From: Desulfospira joergensenii DSM 10085
Lineage (GTDB): Bacteria; Desulfobacterota; Desulfobacteria; Desulfobacterales; Desulfobacteraceae
Direction of reading: 5' to 3'
DNA length: 64,000 bases
NCBI RefSeq assembly: GCF_000420085.1
Contig: NZ_ATUG01000003.1
Span: 1,054,001-1,118,000, forward strand
The notes below the pieces were generated by a model that had not been told where the DNA came from, did no database searches, and was given only the letters and a program-made list of their open reading frames with translations. Below, piece after piece: positions 8,274 to 16,058 of the stretch (position 1 is its first letter; each line of letters opens with the position of its first letter). A program made the position numbers and the translations under genes.

Positions 8274-10442
8274 CTATACGGAGTCTGCATCCCTTACCGA
8301 CACCTTGAAAACGGAGATCATCTTTTTCAGTTTTAAGGAAAGATCTGCAAGATCCCGTGCACTTTGATCCATATGGGAGCTTCTTTCAGACATCTCTTCC
8401 GACACTGAACTCACGGTAAAAACATCCTGGGCAATACCTGAGGAAACCTGGGAGGCCTGGGATACATTCTCATTGACTTCGCCGATTCCCAGGGATGCCT
8501 GCTCCACATTGACAGCAACCTCGGAGGCCGTGGAAGACTGCTCTTCCACGGCGGCAGCAATCTGATTTACGATCTCTTTCACCTCGGACATGACACTGGA
8601 AATCTCTCCCACGTCTTTGACCGTATCAGAGGTTGAATTCTGGATGGCCTCGATCTTCTCTTTTATGTCTTCCGTGGCACTGGAGGTCTGGCCGGCAAGA
8701 TTTTTTATTTCCGATGCCACCACCCCGAACCCTTTCCCGGCTTCCCCGGCCCTTGCCGCCTCAATGGCGGCATTCAGGGCCAGCAGATTGATCTGCTCGG
8801 CAATATCGGTGATTGCCTCGGTAACCTTGGAGATCTCTTTGGCTGCATTGCCCAGGCGGATCACCCGGTTCGATGCCGTATCCACCTGTTCCGAGGCGGT
8901 ATCGGAAACGGCCCGGGCCTTTTCACAGCCTATGGAAACCTCCCCCAGGGCCGACTTCATCCGGGAGGCCGAGTCGGAGACCCTTGCGATATTGGTGGAT
9001 GCCTGTTCACTTGCCGCTGCAATGGAGTTCATATTTGAACTCATCTCCTCGGATGCGGCGGCCACGGTATTGGCCCTGCCGGAAAGATCTTCAGTGCCCT
9101 TGGACATCTGCCCGGAAACCGAAAGCAGTTCTCCTGAGGTTTGCGTGACCGTTTCTGCATTGGCGCCGATATCCAGGATAATATCGTTGAGGCGTTGAAT
9201 AAAAATATTAAACCAATGCCCCAGAACCCCGATCTCATTTTTTGCCCGCTCATCCAGCCTCAGGGTGAGATCCCCTTCCCCCCGGGCAATATCCTTTAAC
9301 ATGAAGATGGCTTTCTTAACCGGGCCTGTGATGATCCCGGAGACAAAGATCCCGATGAAAACGGCCAGAACAATGGCGATAATCGCCAGAACGATCTGGA
9401 AAATTTTCCACTGCCCGATGATTTTTCCGCTGGAATCCATGGTATCCGTGACACGGTCGGTCAGGTTTGCCCCATCGGAGAGAACCTCTTTTTCAACCTG
9501 ATCTATGAGCAAGACGATATTGCCTGTTTTCTCCGTCAAATTCTCCTGGGCATCCATTTCATTTTTTTTGGCCTGGATCATGGTGTCAAAGGAGCCGGAA
9601 AATAATTTTAAATTTTCAATTATCTCCTCTGTGGTCCGGTCATCGGGCAGTTCGGCCAGTTCACTGTTGATATTTCCTTTTAATATCAGAATTTTCTCCG
9701 AGGCCTGGTCCAGAGATGCTTGATCAGGTGCATTGATGATCTCATTCATAAAAAACAATTGCCGGTTTGCCATGGACTGCACAGACATGGCCGCCCGAAC
9801 AGCCGATATGGACATCTCAGAGACCATCATGAGCTCATCCATATAATCGATGATCCCGGCATCTGAAAGCGTCTTTTCCAGATTTTCAATTTTTTCTGAA
9901 ACCGGGTTTCTATTCAGCAGCACCTTGCCGAACCCGGTTTTAATGGCCTCGGTCTCCTTTTCAATGGAATCAATGGATTCCGCTACGGAAGTTTTTGCAC
10001 AATCAATGGTCAGCCGGGTAATGGTTTCAAGGGTAACCCTGTTCTTCTCCATCATCCCGTTAAGCTCGGTCAGGGCTGAAATCTGCTTTTCCTTTACAGA
10101 TGCCAGTTCTTTTACAGCCCCGTAAATCTCCTGGATCCCCGGGTCTGTTTTTTCCCCGGTTTTTTCAAGGGAATCCATATCCGATGTCTGGGAGTTCAAC
10201 TCTTCAGGGGAGCGGGTCTTGATAATCCCGTCAATTAATTTTCGAACCGGGACCAACTGCTGGATGCGGTTGTTCTGGGTGTCAACGTTTTGGGTTACAT
10301 TGCGGGCGGTGTCATTCATGGCGGTTTCGATCTGGGTAAGGGAAAAAATACCTGCACCCCCTGAGAATCCGGTCAGAAGCGCGCAGAGCAAAAAACCGCC
10401 GATGAGCAGCGCCTTTAGCGATATTCTTGAAAAGACTGACAT
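8274..10442 (-). CDS. Methyl-accepting chemotaxis protein
   Basis: A 722-residue chemoreceptor from the ATG at 10442 ([19 protein letters not shown]), chosen because GGAGAG lies 5 bases before it; upstream in-frame ATGs lack this. It has an N-terminal TM and a long, mostly helical periplasmic part of about 330 residues. A second TM ([20 protein letters not shown]) and a HAMP domain follow ([20 protein letters not shown]). The cytoplasmic methyl-accepting coiled coil carries the hairpin-tip signature ([20 protein letters not shown]). The long helical sensor suggests a helical-bimodular or similar ligand domain, not Cache. No che genes are near, so it must use a core pathway encoded elsewhere. 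No CheR-binding pentapeptide is obvious at the C-terminus. Confidence 0.9.
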   Translation of the reverse strand: MSVFSRISLKALLIGGFLLCALLTGFSGGAGIFSLTQIETAMNDTARNVTQNVDTQNNRIQQLVPVRKLIDGIIKTRSPEELNSQTSDMDSLEKTGEKTDPGIQEIYGAVKELASVKEKQISALTELNGMMEKNRVTLETITRLTIDCAKTSVAESIDSIEKETEAIKTGFGKVLLNRNPVSEKIENLEKTLSDAGIIDYMDELMMVSEMSISAVRAAMSVQSMANRQLFFMNEIINAPDQASLDQASEKILILKGNINSELAELPDDRTTEEIIENLKLFSGSFDTMIQAKKNEMDAQENLTEKTGNIVLLIDQVEKEVLSDGANLTDRVTDTMDSSGKIIGQWKIFQIVLAIIAIVLAVFIGIFVSGIITGPVKKAIFMLKDIARGEGDLTLRLDERAKNEIGVLGHWFNIFIQRLNDIILDIGANAETVTQTSGELLSVSGQMSKGTEDLSGRANTVAAASEEMSSNMNSIAAASEQASTNIARVSDSASRMKSALGEVSIGCEKARAVSDTASEQVDTASNRVIRLGNAAKEISKVTEAITDIAEQINLLALNAAIEAARAGEAGKGFGVVASEIKNLAGQTSSATEDIKEKIEAIQNSTSDTVKDVGEISSVMSEVKEIVNQIAAAVEEQSSTASEVAVNVEQASLGIGEVNENVSQASQVSSGIAQDVFTVSSVSEEMSERSSHMDQSARDLADLSLKLKKMISVFKVSVRDADSV

Positions 10443-10658
10443 AAGCTCTCCATTCCTTTTAAAGCAGAACAGCACCAATATTCGGACCATTAAAGGAAAT
10501 ATCCTTCCCATGGCTCTTACAATGCCGCGCTCTTTTTACATCATGACGAACCGTCGTAACCTTTATTTTTCGTATTTACCCGGGGTGAAGCCCTCCTCCA
10601 TATTAAGCAGATGTATTCATAAAATAAAAGCAGAATTTTTTTTAACGGCTGAAGATAG

Positions 10659-10727
10659 GGATTGGGTCAAAAAATTTTTCCGGGAATGTCCGGGTCGCAC
10701 CTCCTGCCCCTTTCCTTGACCCAATCC
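10659..10727. repeat. 69-bp element bounded by a perfect 12-bp inverted repeat
   Basis: The arms GGATTGGGTCAA (10659-10670) and TTGACCCAATCC (10716-10727) are exact reverse complements around a 45-base centre. The element lies in the 357-base gap between the divergent chemoreceptor and sirtuin genes. It is not followed by a T-run. It could be a REP-like or MITE-like repeat or a long regulatory palindrome. Nothing else was recognised in the gap, which should carry both divergent promoters. Confidence 0.6.
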
Positions 10728-10799
10728 TTTGAATCGGACATAATGAAAATGAATCATATTCCACACAAGCTAAACCGCCGGGGCAAAGGAGGTGACAGG

Positions 10800-11618
10800 A
10801 TGAAACCCAAGACCCTTTTAAAAGAATTTAAAGACGGGGAAGGCCGGATAACGGTTCTCACAGGTGCGGGAATTTCAGCGGAAAGCGGGATCCCCACCTT
10901 CAGGGGACCCGAAGGATACTGGACCGTGGGTTCCAAAGAGTACCGTCCCGAAGAGATGGCCACCCTGGCCATGTTTACCCGGGACCCTTGGGAGGTCTGG
11001 GCCTGGTATCTCTATCGCTGGACAGTCTGTAAAAATGCCGGTCCCAATGCAGGTCACCGGGCTGTGGTTGAGATGGAAAAGATATTCAAAAACCGGTTCC
11101 GTCTTGTAACCCAGAACGTAGACGGCCTCCATCTCCGGGCCGGGAACAGCCGGGACAGAACCTTTCAGATCCACGGCAACCTTCACTTCGTGAGATGCAC
11201 CCGGGGCTGCACCTTTGATCTTTTTCCCTTTCCCAAAGGGATTTCCGATAAAGGGAAAAACCAGCCCGTCACCCCGGAGGAAAAGGCTCTGCTGACCTGC
11301 CCCGGCTGCGGAGGACCGACCCGGCCCCATGTGCTCTGGTTTGACGAATGTTATAATGAAATTCATTTCAGGGCTGAATCTGCCATGGCCTGGGCCGCGA
11401 CCACAGAACTTCTCCTGGTGGTGGGCACGGCCGGCGCCACCAACCTGCCCATGCAGATCGGCGGCATGATCGCCAGAAACCCCAAGGCCGTTCTCATCGA
11501 TATCAATCCTTCGGACAACCCCTTCCGCCGGCTGGCCCAGAACCATAAGCGGGGACTTGTTTTTGACGGCCCCGGAAGCAGACATCTCGCAGATATTCTT
11601 TCGATCTGGAAAGATTGA
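10800..11618 (+). CDS. cobB: Sirtuin NAD-dependent protein deacylase
   Basis: A 272-residue Sir2-family enzyme that removes acyl groups from lysine using NAD. Visible motifs are the NAD-binding GAGISAESGIPTFRG (23-37), TQNVDGLH (104-111) and the catalytic His125 in IHGN. A zinc site is formed by Cys133/Cys137 (CTRGC) and Cys167/Cys170 (CPGC). A YxxR motif (YLYR, 70-73) matches the pair that recognises succinyl or malonyl lysine in class III sirtuins, so desuccinylase or demalonylase activity is likely. The start at 10800 has a strong AAAGGAGGTGAC site; an upstream in-frame start at 10662 has none and would run through an inverted repeat. It stands alone, followed by a promoter for the marR gene. 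Confidence 0.9.
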   Translation: MKPKTLLKEFKDGEGRITVLTGAGISAESGIPTFRGPEGYWTVGSKEYRPEEMATLAMFTRDPWEVWAWYLYRWTVCKNAGPNAGHRAVVEMEKIFKNRFRLVTQNVDGLHLRAGNSRDRTFQIHGNLHFVRCTRGCTFDLFPFPKGISDKGKNQPVTPEEKALLTCPGCGGPTRPHVLWFDECYNEIHFRAESAMAWAATTELLLVVGTAGATNLPMQIGGMIARNPKAVLIDINPSDNPFRRLAQNHKRGLVFDGPGSRHLADILSIWKD

Positions 11619-11663
11619 TCGATTACTTCAAACTTTGCCCCGGGTTATCTGTCCAATCCGGCC

Positions 11664-11690
11664 TTGACAAGGCCTGATAACTATTATAAT
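11664..11690 (+). promoter_or_regulatory. Probable sigma70 promoter of the marR gene
   Basis: A perfect -35 TTGACA (11664-11669) and a perfect -10 TATAAT (11685-11690) are separated by 15 bases, slightly short of the optimum. The predicted transcription start falls near 11697, inside the operator described next. Confidence 0.55.
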
Positions 11691-11694
11691 TAGT

Positions 11695-11704
11695 TTGTAT
11701 GCAA
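11695..11704. promoter_or_regulatory. Candidate MarR operator, copy 1
   Basis: The decamer TTGTATGCAA overlaps the predicted start of transcription of the marR gene. Its exact reverse complement TTGCATACAA occurs again after marR, before the thioesterase gene. A matching pair around a MarR gene suggests autoregulation plus control of the downstream gene. Binding is inferred, not shown. Confidence 0.5.
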
Positions 11705-11719
11705 ATTAATAAACATGCC

Positions 11720-12136
11720 ATGAGACCTATAAAAACAGAAGATTGTATTTTTTTTCAACTCTCCCGGGTCAGCCGGGCCGGGGCCAGGCATTGGAAAAAA
11801 AAGGTGGCTGAATTCGGTGTTACCTCAGCCCAGGCCCTGACGCTTATGTTTTTATCGGAAGAGGATCAGATCACCTCCAGGGATCTGGGATCAAAGATCG
11901 AATTTGACAGTGCCACCTTGACCGGGCTGCTGGACCGGCTGGAAAACGGAAACTTCATCGAAAAAAAGAGCAATCCCGGGGACGGACGGGCCATTCTCAT
12001 CTGCCTCACACCCAAAGGCCGGGACACGGCGGATCAGATCAGGGAAATGGTTGAACCGGCAAATCAGACCTTTTTATCCGGTTTGACCCTTGAGGAGGGG
12101 TTGATCTTACGATCTTTGCTGAAAAAAGTGGTCTAA
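11720..12136 (+). CDS. MarR-family transcriptional regulator
   Basis: A 138-residue winged-helix regulator. The DNA-binding part is visible as ITSRDLGSKIEFDSATLTGL followed by the wing RLENGNFIEKKSNPGDGRAI (with the conserved DGR) and LTPKGRDTA. I chose the ATG at 11720 (MRPIKTEDCIFFQLS). An in-frame ATG at 11699 would lie within two bases of the predicted transcription start and inside the operator; neither has a clear ribosome binding site, so the start is uncertain. MarR proteins usually repress until a small aromatic or acyl ligand binds. The next genes, a thioesterase and a flavin oxidase, are the probable regulon. Confidence 0.85.
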   Translation: MRPIKTEDCIFFQLSRVSRAGARHWKKKVAEFGVTSAQALTLMFLSEEDQITSRDLGSKIEFDSATLTGLLDRLENGNFIEKKSNPGDGRAILICLTPKGRDTADQIREMVEPANQTFLSGLTLEEGLILRSLLKKVV

Positions 12137-12153
12137 AGGGGGAAAATTATAAC

Positions 12154-12179
12154 TTGCATACAATTAAAATTCATACAAA
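12154..12179. promoter_or_regulatory. Candidate MarR operator, copy 2, with a degenerate half repeat
   Basis: TTGCATACAA (12154-12163) is the exact reverse complement of the decamer before marR. A related TTCATACAA follows at 12170-12178, 16 bases further on. The site lies between the marR stop and the ribosome binding site of the thioesterase gene, so it could control that gene separately from marR. Confidence 0.45.
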
Positions 12180-12197
12180 AAACCCCGGGAGAAAAAT

Positions 12198-12653
12198 ATG
12201 AGAAAACCAAATCCCGAGTATATAGATGCGTTGAAACTTGTAGTAAAAAACAGTCCCTACCCCAGACACATGGCCATGGAACTGGACCGGATCGGATTGG
12301 AGAGCTGTGATCTTGTCCTGGACCTGGCCCAATGCCATCTCCAGCCCTTTGGCATTGTCCACGGAGGGGTCATTGCCACCCTCATCGATACGGCGACCTT
12401 CTGGGCCGCGTTTTTAAGACTTCCCCAGGATACGGGCCTGGTGAATGTGGATTTAAAGCTCAATTACCTGGGCCCGGTCACCCGGGGGAAATTACGGGCA
12501 AAAGGACTCTGCCTCAGGCCGGGCCGCTCCATCAGCTATTCCGAGGCAAAGGTGTTTGATGAGAAGAAAACCCTCATTGCCCACGGGACCTCCACACTCA
12601 TGGCCCTGCCTGGAAAAGGGCTTGCCATGGATATACCCAAATTTATAGAATAG
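12198..12653 (+). CDS. PaaI-family hotdog thioesterase
   Basis: A 151-residue single hotdog-fold protein. The family signature is FGIVHGGVIATLIDTATFWA (about 53-72), including the HGG turn and the acidic Asp of the active site, followed by NVDLKLNYLGPVTRGKLRAK. Members hydrolyse acyl-CoA thioesters, often aromatic or medium-chain. The start at 12198 is preceded by GGGAGAAAAAT. It lies directly behind a MarR regulator and its operator, and 126 bases before a nitronate monooxygenase-like gene. The substrate is unknown. Confidence 0.85.
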   Translation: MRKPNPEYIDALKLVVKNSPYPRHMAMELDRIGLESCDLVLDLAQCHLQPFGIVHGGVIATLIDTATFWAAFLRLPQDTGLVNVDLKLNYLGPVTRGKLRAKGLCLRPGRSISYSEAKVFDEKKTLIAHGTSTLMALPGKGLAMDIPKFIE

Positions 12654-12779
12654 ACAATTGAGAACCACCTTTATCGAATATGGACGGATGGTCATACGCC
12701 AAGGTTAAAATAGGGAGCCCATTGCTTTTCAGGCTTTTCCAGCTGATATAGCCTTCCCCGCTCCCATTCCGGAGGAAAG

Positions 12780-13751
12780 ATGAAAACACGAATTACAGAG
12801 TTGTTCAAAATCCAGCACCCCATCATCCAGGGGGGCATGCACTACGTAGGGTTTGCGGAACTGGCCGCAGCCGTGTCCGATGCCGGGGGGCTGGGCATCA
12901 TCACCGGTCTGACCCAGAAAACCCCGGAAGATCTTGCCGGGGAAATCCTGAGATGCCGGGAGATGACGGACAAGCCTTTTGGGGTGAATCTGACCTTTCT
13001 GCCCACGGTCACGGCCCCGGATTATCCCGGGTATATCCAGGCCATCATCGAGACCGGGGTAAAGATCGTGGAAACCGCGGGCCGGAATCCGGAACCCTAT
13101 CTGCCGTTCTTACAAAAGGCAGGGATAAAGGTCATCCACAAGTGCACCTCGGTCCGCCATGCCTTGAAGGCCGAGAAAATCGGCTGCGATGCCGTGTCCG
13201 TGGACGGATTTGAATGCGGGGGACATCCCGGGGAAGATGACATTCCCAATATGATCCTTCTGCCCCGGGCTGCCGATGAGCTGAAAATCCCCTTTGTGGC
13301 CTCCGGCGGCATGGCCGATGCCAGAAGCCTGGTGGCCTCCCTTTCCCTGGGTGCGGAAGGCATCAACATGGGCACCCGGTTCATCGCCACCAAAGAAGCC
13401 CCGGTGCATGAAAAGGTCAAACAGGCTATTTTATCGGCCAGGGAAACGGACACCCGCCTGGTCATGCGGCCCCTGGGAAATACCGAACGGGTTCTCAACA
13501 ACCCGGCCGTGGAAAGGCTGTTGGAAAAAGAAGCCGCCCTGGGCAAGAATCTCCGGTTCGAAGATATTATTGATGAAGTGGCCGGGGTTTACCCCAGGAT
13601 CATGAAGGAGGGACTTGTGGAAACAGGGGTATGGTCCTGCGGCATGGTGGCCGGCCTGATCCATGATATCCCCACCTGCAGGGAACTCATCGACCGGATC
13701 ATGTCCCAGGCCGAAGATTTGATTGAAAACCGCCTGCAAAAAATGCTTTGA
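12780..13751 (+). CDS. Nitronate monooxygenase-family FMN protein (NPD/FabK-like)
   Basis: A 323-residue TIM-barrel flavoprotein. Visible features are the N-terminal HPIIQGGMHYVGFAELAAAV, GGLGIITG, FGVNLTFLP, the FECGGHPGEDD segment with the family catalytic His, VASGGMADARSLVASLSLGA and the FMN-phosphate loop GINMGTRFIATKEA. The family includes nitronate monooxygenases and FabK-type enoyl-ACP reductases. In an anaerobe a role as reductase or isomerase in acyl metabolism is at least as likely as nitronate oxidation. GGAGGAAAG immediately precedes the ATG. The nearby thioesterase and MarR genes suggest a small acyl-compound response unit. Confidence 0.85.
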   Translation: MKTRITELFKIQHPIIQGGMHYVGFAELAAAVSDAGGLGIITGLTQKTPEDLAGEILRCREMTDKPFGVNLTFLPTVTAPDYPGYIQAIIETGVKIVETAGRNPEPYLPFLQKAGIKVIHKCTSVRHALKAEKIGCDAVSVDGFECGGHPGEDDIPNMILLPRAADELKIPFVASGGMADARSLVASLSLGAEGINMGTRFIATKEAPVHEKVKQAILSARETDTRLVMRPLGNTERVLNNPAVERLLEKEAALGKNLRFEDIIDEVAGVYPRIMKEGLVETGVWSCGMVAGLIHDIPTCRELIDRIMSQAEDLIENRLQKML

Positions 13752-13913
13752 CAACCTCCATAATCTGAAAGAAGGCGGGTTTAACCTCGATTTTTGAATG
13801 GGAACGCGGCTCTGGCAGACAACCGCTTTTGGTTTTGACCTTTTAACTTTGTGCTTCTTTCAAATAAAGGGGAAAAAGATCCAAAGATATCAACAGACAA
13901 AGGAGAAAAGATA

Positions 13914-14102
13914 ATGGCTGGACATATGTGCGAAAACTGCCGGTTCCGGGCAAAGTATGATAAAAATCCAAGCTCTTTACTGGGCAGATTCTGGAGGTGG
14001 CATGCGGGATGGTGTCCCGGCTTCCGGCGATACATTACTTCCCTGCCGGATCAACAGAGAATTGAGCTGGCTGAAAAGTACAGATTAACCCGGTATTGCT
14101 AA
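13914..14102 (+). CDS. Small Cys/Trp-rich protein of unknown function
   Basis: A 62-residue, basic, soluble protein starting MAGHMCENCRFRAKYDKNP. It has a CxxC pair (CENC), a later WRWHAGWCPGFRRY segment with a third Cys, and a fourth Cys as the last residue. The pattern could bind zinc or a small FeS centre. AGGAG lies 8 bases before the ATG at 13914. I do not recognise a named family. It lies just before the cobalamin riboswitch but is transcribed separately from what the riboswitch controls. Confidence 0.65.
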   Translation: MAGHMCENCRFRAKYDKNPSSLLGRFWRWHAGWCPGFRRYITSLPDQQRIELAEKYRLTRYC

Positions 14103-14214
14103 GCCGGGCAAGGCTTTTCAAAACAACAACTCTCTTTGCATCTGGGAAGGTTCCGATTTTTCACTTCAGACGGATTGAAACCTTTTTTCCCATGTGCTAC
14201 ATAATCATGGTTTC

Positions 14215-14412
14215 CTGCCTGTGATTCACATTCAGGGAGGAGACCGGAATCTGCTTTTTTCTGAGGGAACCCGGTGAAAATCCGGGGCGGACCCGCCGCT
14301 GTAAGTGGGGACAAAAGCCGCAGAAGGTCACTGTGCCGTAAGTTTTCAATTTCGAAGCGGCATGGGAAGACGCGGTGATTAGGATGATCCACGAGCCAGA
14401 ACATCTCATGGG
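14215..14412 (+). promoter_or_regulatory. Cobalamin (AdoCbl) riboswitch
   Basis: The class hallmarks occur in order: the core GGGAACCCGGTGAAAATCCG (from about 14264), then GGCGGACCCGCCGCTGTAAG, the TCACTG element near 14328, GGGAAG near 14366, and the B12-box-like GATGATCCACGAGCCAGAAC ending near 14404. About 90 bases separate the end of the aptamer from the first gene, whose ribosome binding site GGGAGG lies beside the GC-rich GCCGGCC. An expression platform that hides that site when cobamide is bound is plausible. In known cases binding lowers expression. It controls the four-gene operon from 14499. Confidence 0.92.
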
Positions 14413-14498
14413 AAAAGCCTGAAATAAACTTCTCGGAGAGACGGTAAATCCCCGGGCTGATAAAGTGTCGGCTCCTGGATGCCGGCCGGGAGGTTTTT

Positions 14499-16058
14499 AT
14501 GAATGCCTTTCATCTTTTTCTGCTGGTTCTGTTCGTCTACCTGTCTTTTCTGATTCTGACAGGACTCTATTTTAACAAAAGACAGGTTTCCCAGACCGAT
14601 TTCTGGCTGGCCGGAAAATCCGCCGGGGTTTTCTCCCTGGGATTTTCAGCGGCTGCCTCTTGGCTGACGGCAGGAGCCCTCCTTGCCGTAATCGGATTCT
14701 TTATCCTCTTGGGTACGGGGTCTGTGTGGGGATTTGTGGCCCCCAATATCCTGGCCCTCTTCATCATCGGACTCTTTGTCAAAAAGATCAAAGCCCTGCC
14801 CGCCGTGACCCAGCCCGAGCTTCTGGAACTCCGGTACGGCCGTTTTTTACGTCTGCCCGTGGCCCTGATCATCACCGTGGTCATGATCCTCTTCGCCATT
14901 GCAGACATCAAGGGATTTGCCATGGTGCTGGAGATCTTTTACAATGTCAGCCCGGTCTATTCCGCCCTGATCGTGGGCCTGGCCGTTGCCGCCTATGTGA
15001 CCCTGGGAGGACTGTCCGCCGTCATTGCCACGGATATGGTCCAGTTCATCTGCCTGGCTCTTTTCATCCTGGTCATGACCGTTGCCGTGCTTTCCGGCGC
15101 CGGCAGTACATCGGGCCTGTCCCTGGGACAGATCCTGGCTGCTCCCTCTCCGGGCTGGTGGAATCCGCTCTCCATAGGGCTTCCCATGGTATTGATCTTT
15201 GTGCTGGCCATTGTGCCGGGCTGGATCTCGGAACAGGATCCCTGGCAGAGGGTCTGGGCAGCCAGGGACGAAAAATCGGCCCGGAACGGAATGTTCCTGG
15301 GATCTTTTTTCGTGGCCCTGGTTTTCGGGGGATGCGCCCTCATCGCCCTGGGCCTTAACCGGATCTATCCTGAAATTGCCGGGGCAGGCTTTCCCATGGG
15401 AATGGCAAAGGCAGAGCCCGCCCTTCTCACCTTTATCATGGAGGCCAGATTCTCAGACTTGAGCCTGGCCCTTTGTGCCCTGGCCCTTGCCTCTGCGGCC
15501 ATGTCCTGCACAGATACCTTTGCCGCATCCGGTGCCTCCTGCATCAGCCGGGATATTTTCCAGCGCCACCTCTACAGATCCGCCACCCCCACCCAGATCC
15601 GGATGATCAACCGGGCCAGCGTTCTCTTTATCGTGTTCCTGGCCACCCTGGGATCCTTTTTCATTACCAGCATCATCGATGCCATCCATATTGCCACATT
15701 CATTGCCTCGGCCTCCTATTTTTTCGCCCTCTTGGGCGGAATCTTCTGGAAGCGGGCCACAGGCCCCGGAGCCGTGGCCTCCATGTGGACCGGATTCATT
15801 GTCCAGACCGGACTTGTCCTGGCGGATCTTTTCAAGACCGCGCCCATGGCACCCCCCTTTCTGGAGAGTATCCATCCCCTGTTCATGGGCCACGGGGTCA
15901 TCCCGGCCATGGGGATCTCAGGCCTTGTCTTTGTCGGGGTTTCCCTGGTCACAAGCCCCAGTGAAAAGGAACGTCTGGATCTGTTTTTCGGGGATGAATC
16001 CGGGGAAAATTCCAAACCCCGGATCTTTTCCTCCCCCCTGGTTCCGGAGGCTGAATAA
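14499..16058 (+). CDS. Sodium:solute symporter (SSS family) under cobalamin riboswitch
   Basis: A 519-residue inner-membrane protein with about 13 predicted TM segments. SSS features are LTGLYFNKRQVSQTDFWLAG near the N-terminus, AAASWLTAGALLAVIGF, the AAYVTLGGLSAVIATDMVQF segment with the conserved TDxxQ motif, and WISEQDPWQRVWAARDEKSA. It should couple Na+ entry to uptake of an organic solute. GGGAGG precedes the ATG. It is the first gene after the riboswitch, and its stop overlaps the next start (TAATG). The association with lower-ligand biosynthesis genes suggests it imports a benzimidazole or related precursor, but the sequence does not prove this. Confidence 0.88.
   Translation: MNAFHLFLLVLFVYLSFLILTGLYFNKRQVSQTDFWLAGKSAGVFSLGFSAAASWLTAGALLAVIGFFILLGTGSVWGFVAPNILALFIIGLFVKKIKALPAVTQPELLELRYGRFLRLPVALIITVVMILFAIADIKGFAMVLEIFYNVSPVYSALIVGLAVAAYVTLGGLSAVIATDMVQFICLALFILVMTVAVLSGAGSTSGLSLGQILAAPSPGWWNPLSIGLPMVLIFVLAIVPGWISEQDPWQRVWAARDEKSARNGMFLGSFFVALVFGGCALIALGLNRIYPEIAGAGFPMGMAKAEPALLTFIMEARFSDLSLALCALALASAAMSCTDTFAASGASCISRDIFQRHLYRSATPTQIRMINRASVLFIVFLATLGSFFITSIIDAIHIATFIASASYFFALLGGIFWKRATGPGAVASMWTGFIVQTGLVLADLFKTAPMAPPFLESIHPLFMGHGVIPAMGISGLVFVGVSLVTSPSEKERLDLFFGDESGENSKPRIFSSPLVPEAE

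Noticed and set aside
8590-9198. Long plus-strand open frame across the chemoreceptor gene
   Set aside because: It is antisense to the conserved signalling domain, with Ser/Ala-rich sequence typical of a mirrored coiled coil and no ribosome binding site.
10875-11585. 236-codon minus-strand frame over the sirtuin gene
   Set aside because: It is antisense to a gene with complete catalytic motifs and a strong start; composition explains the open frame.
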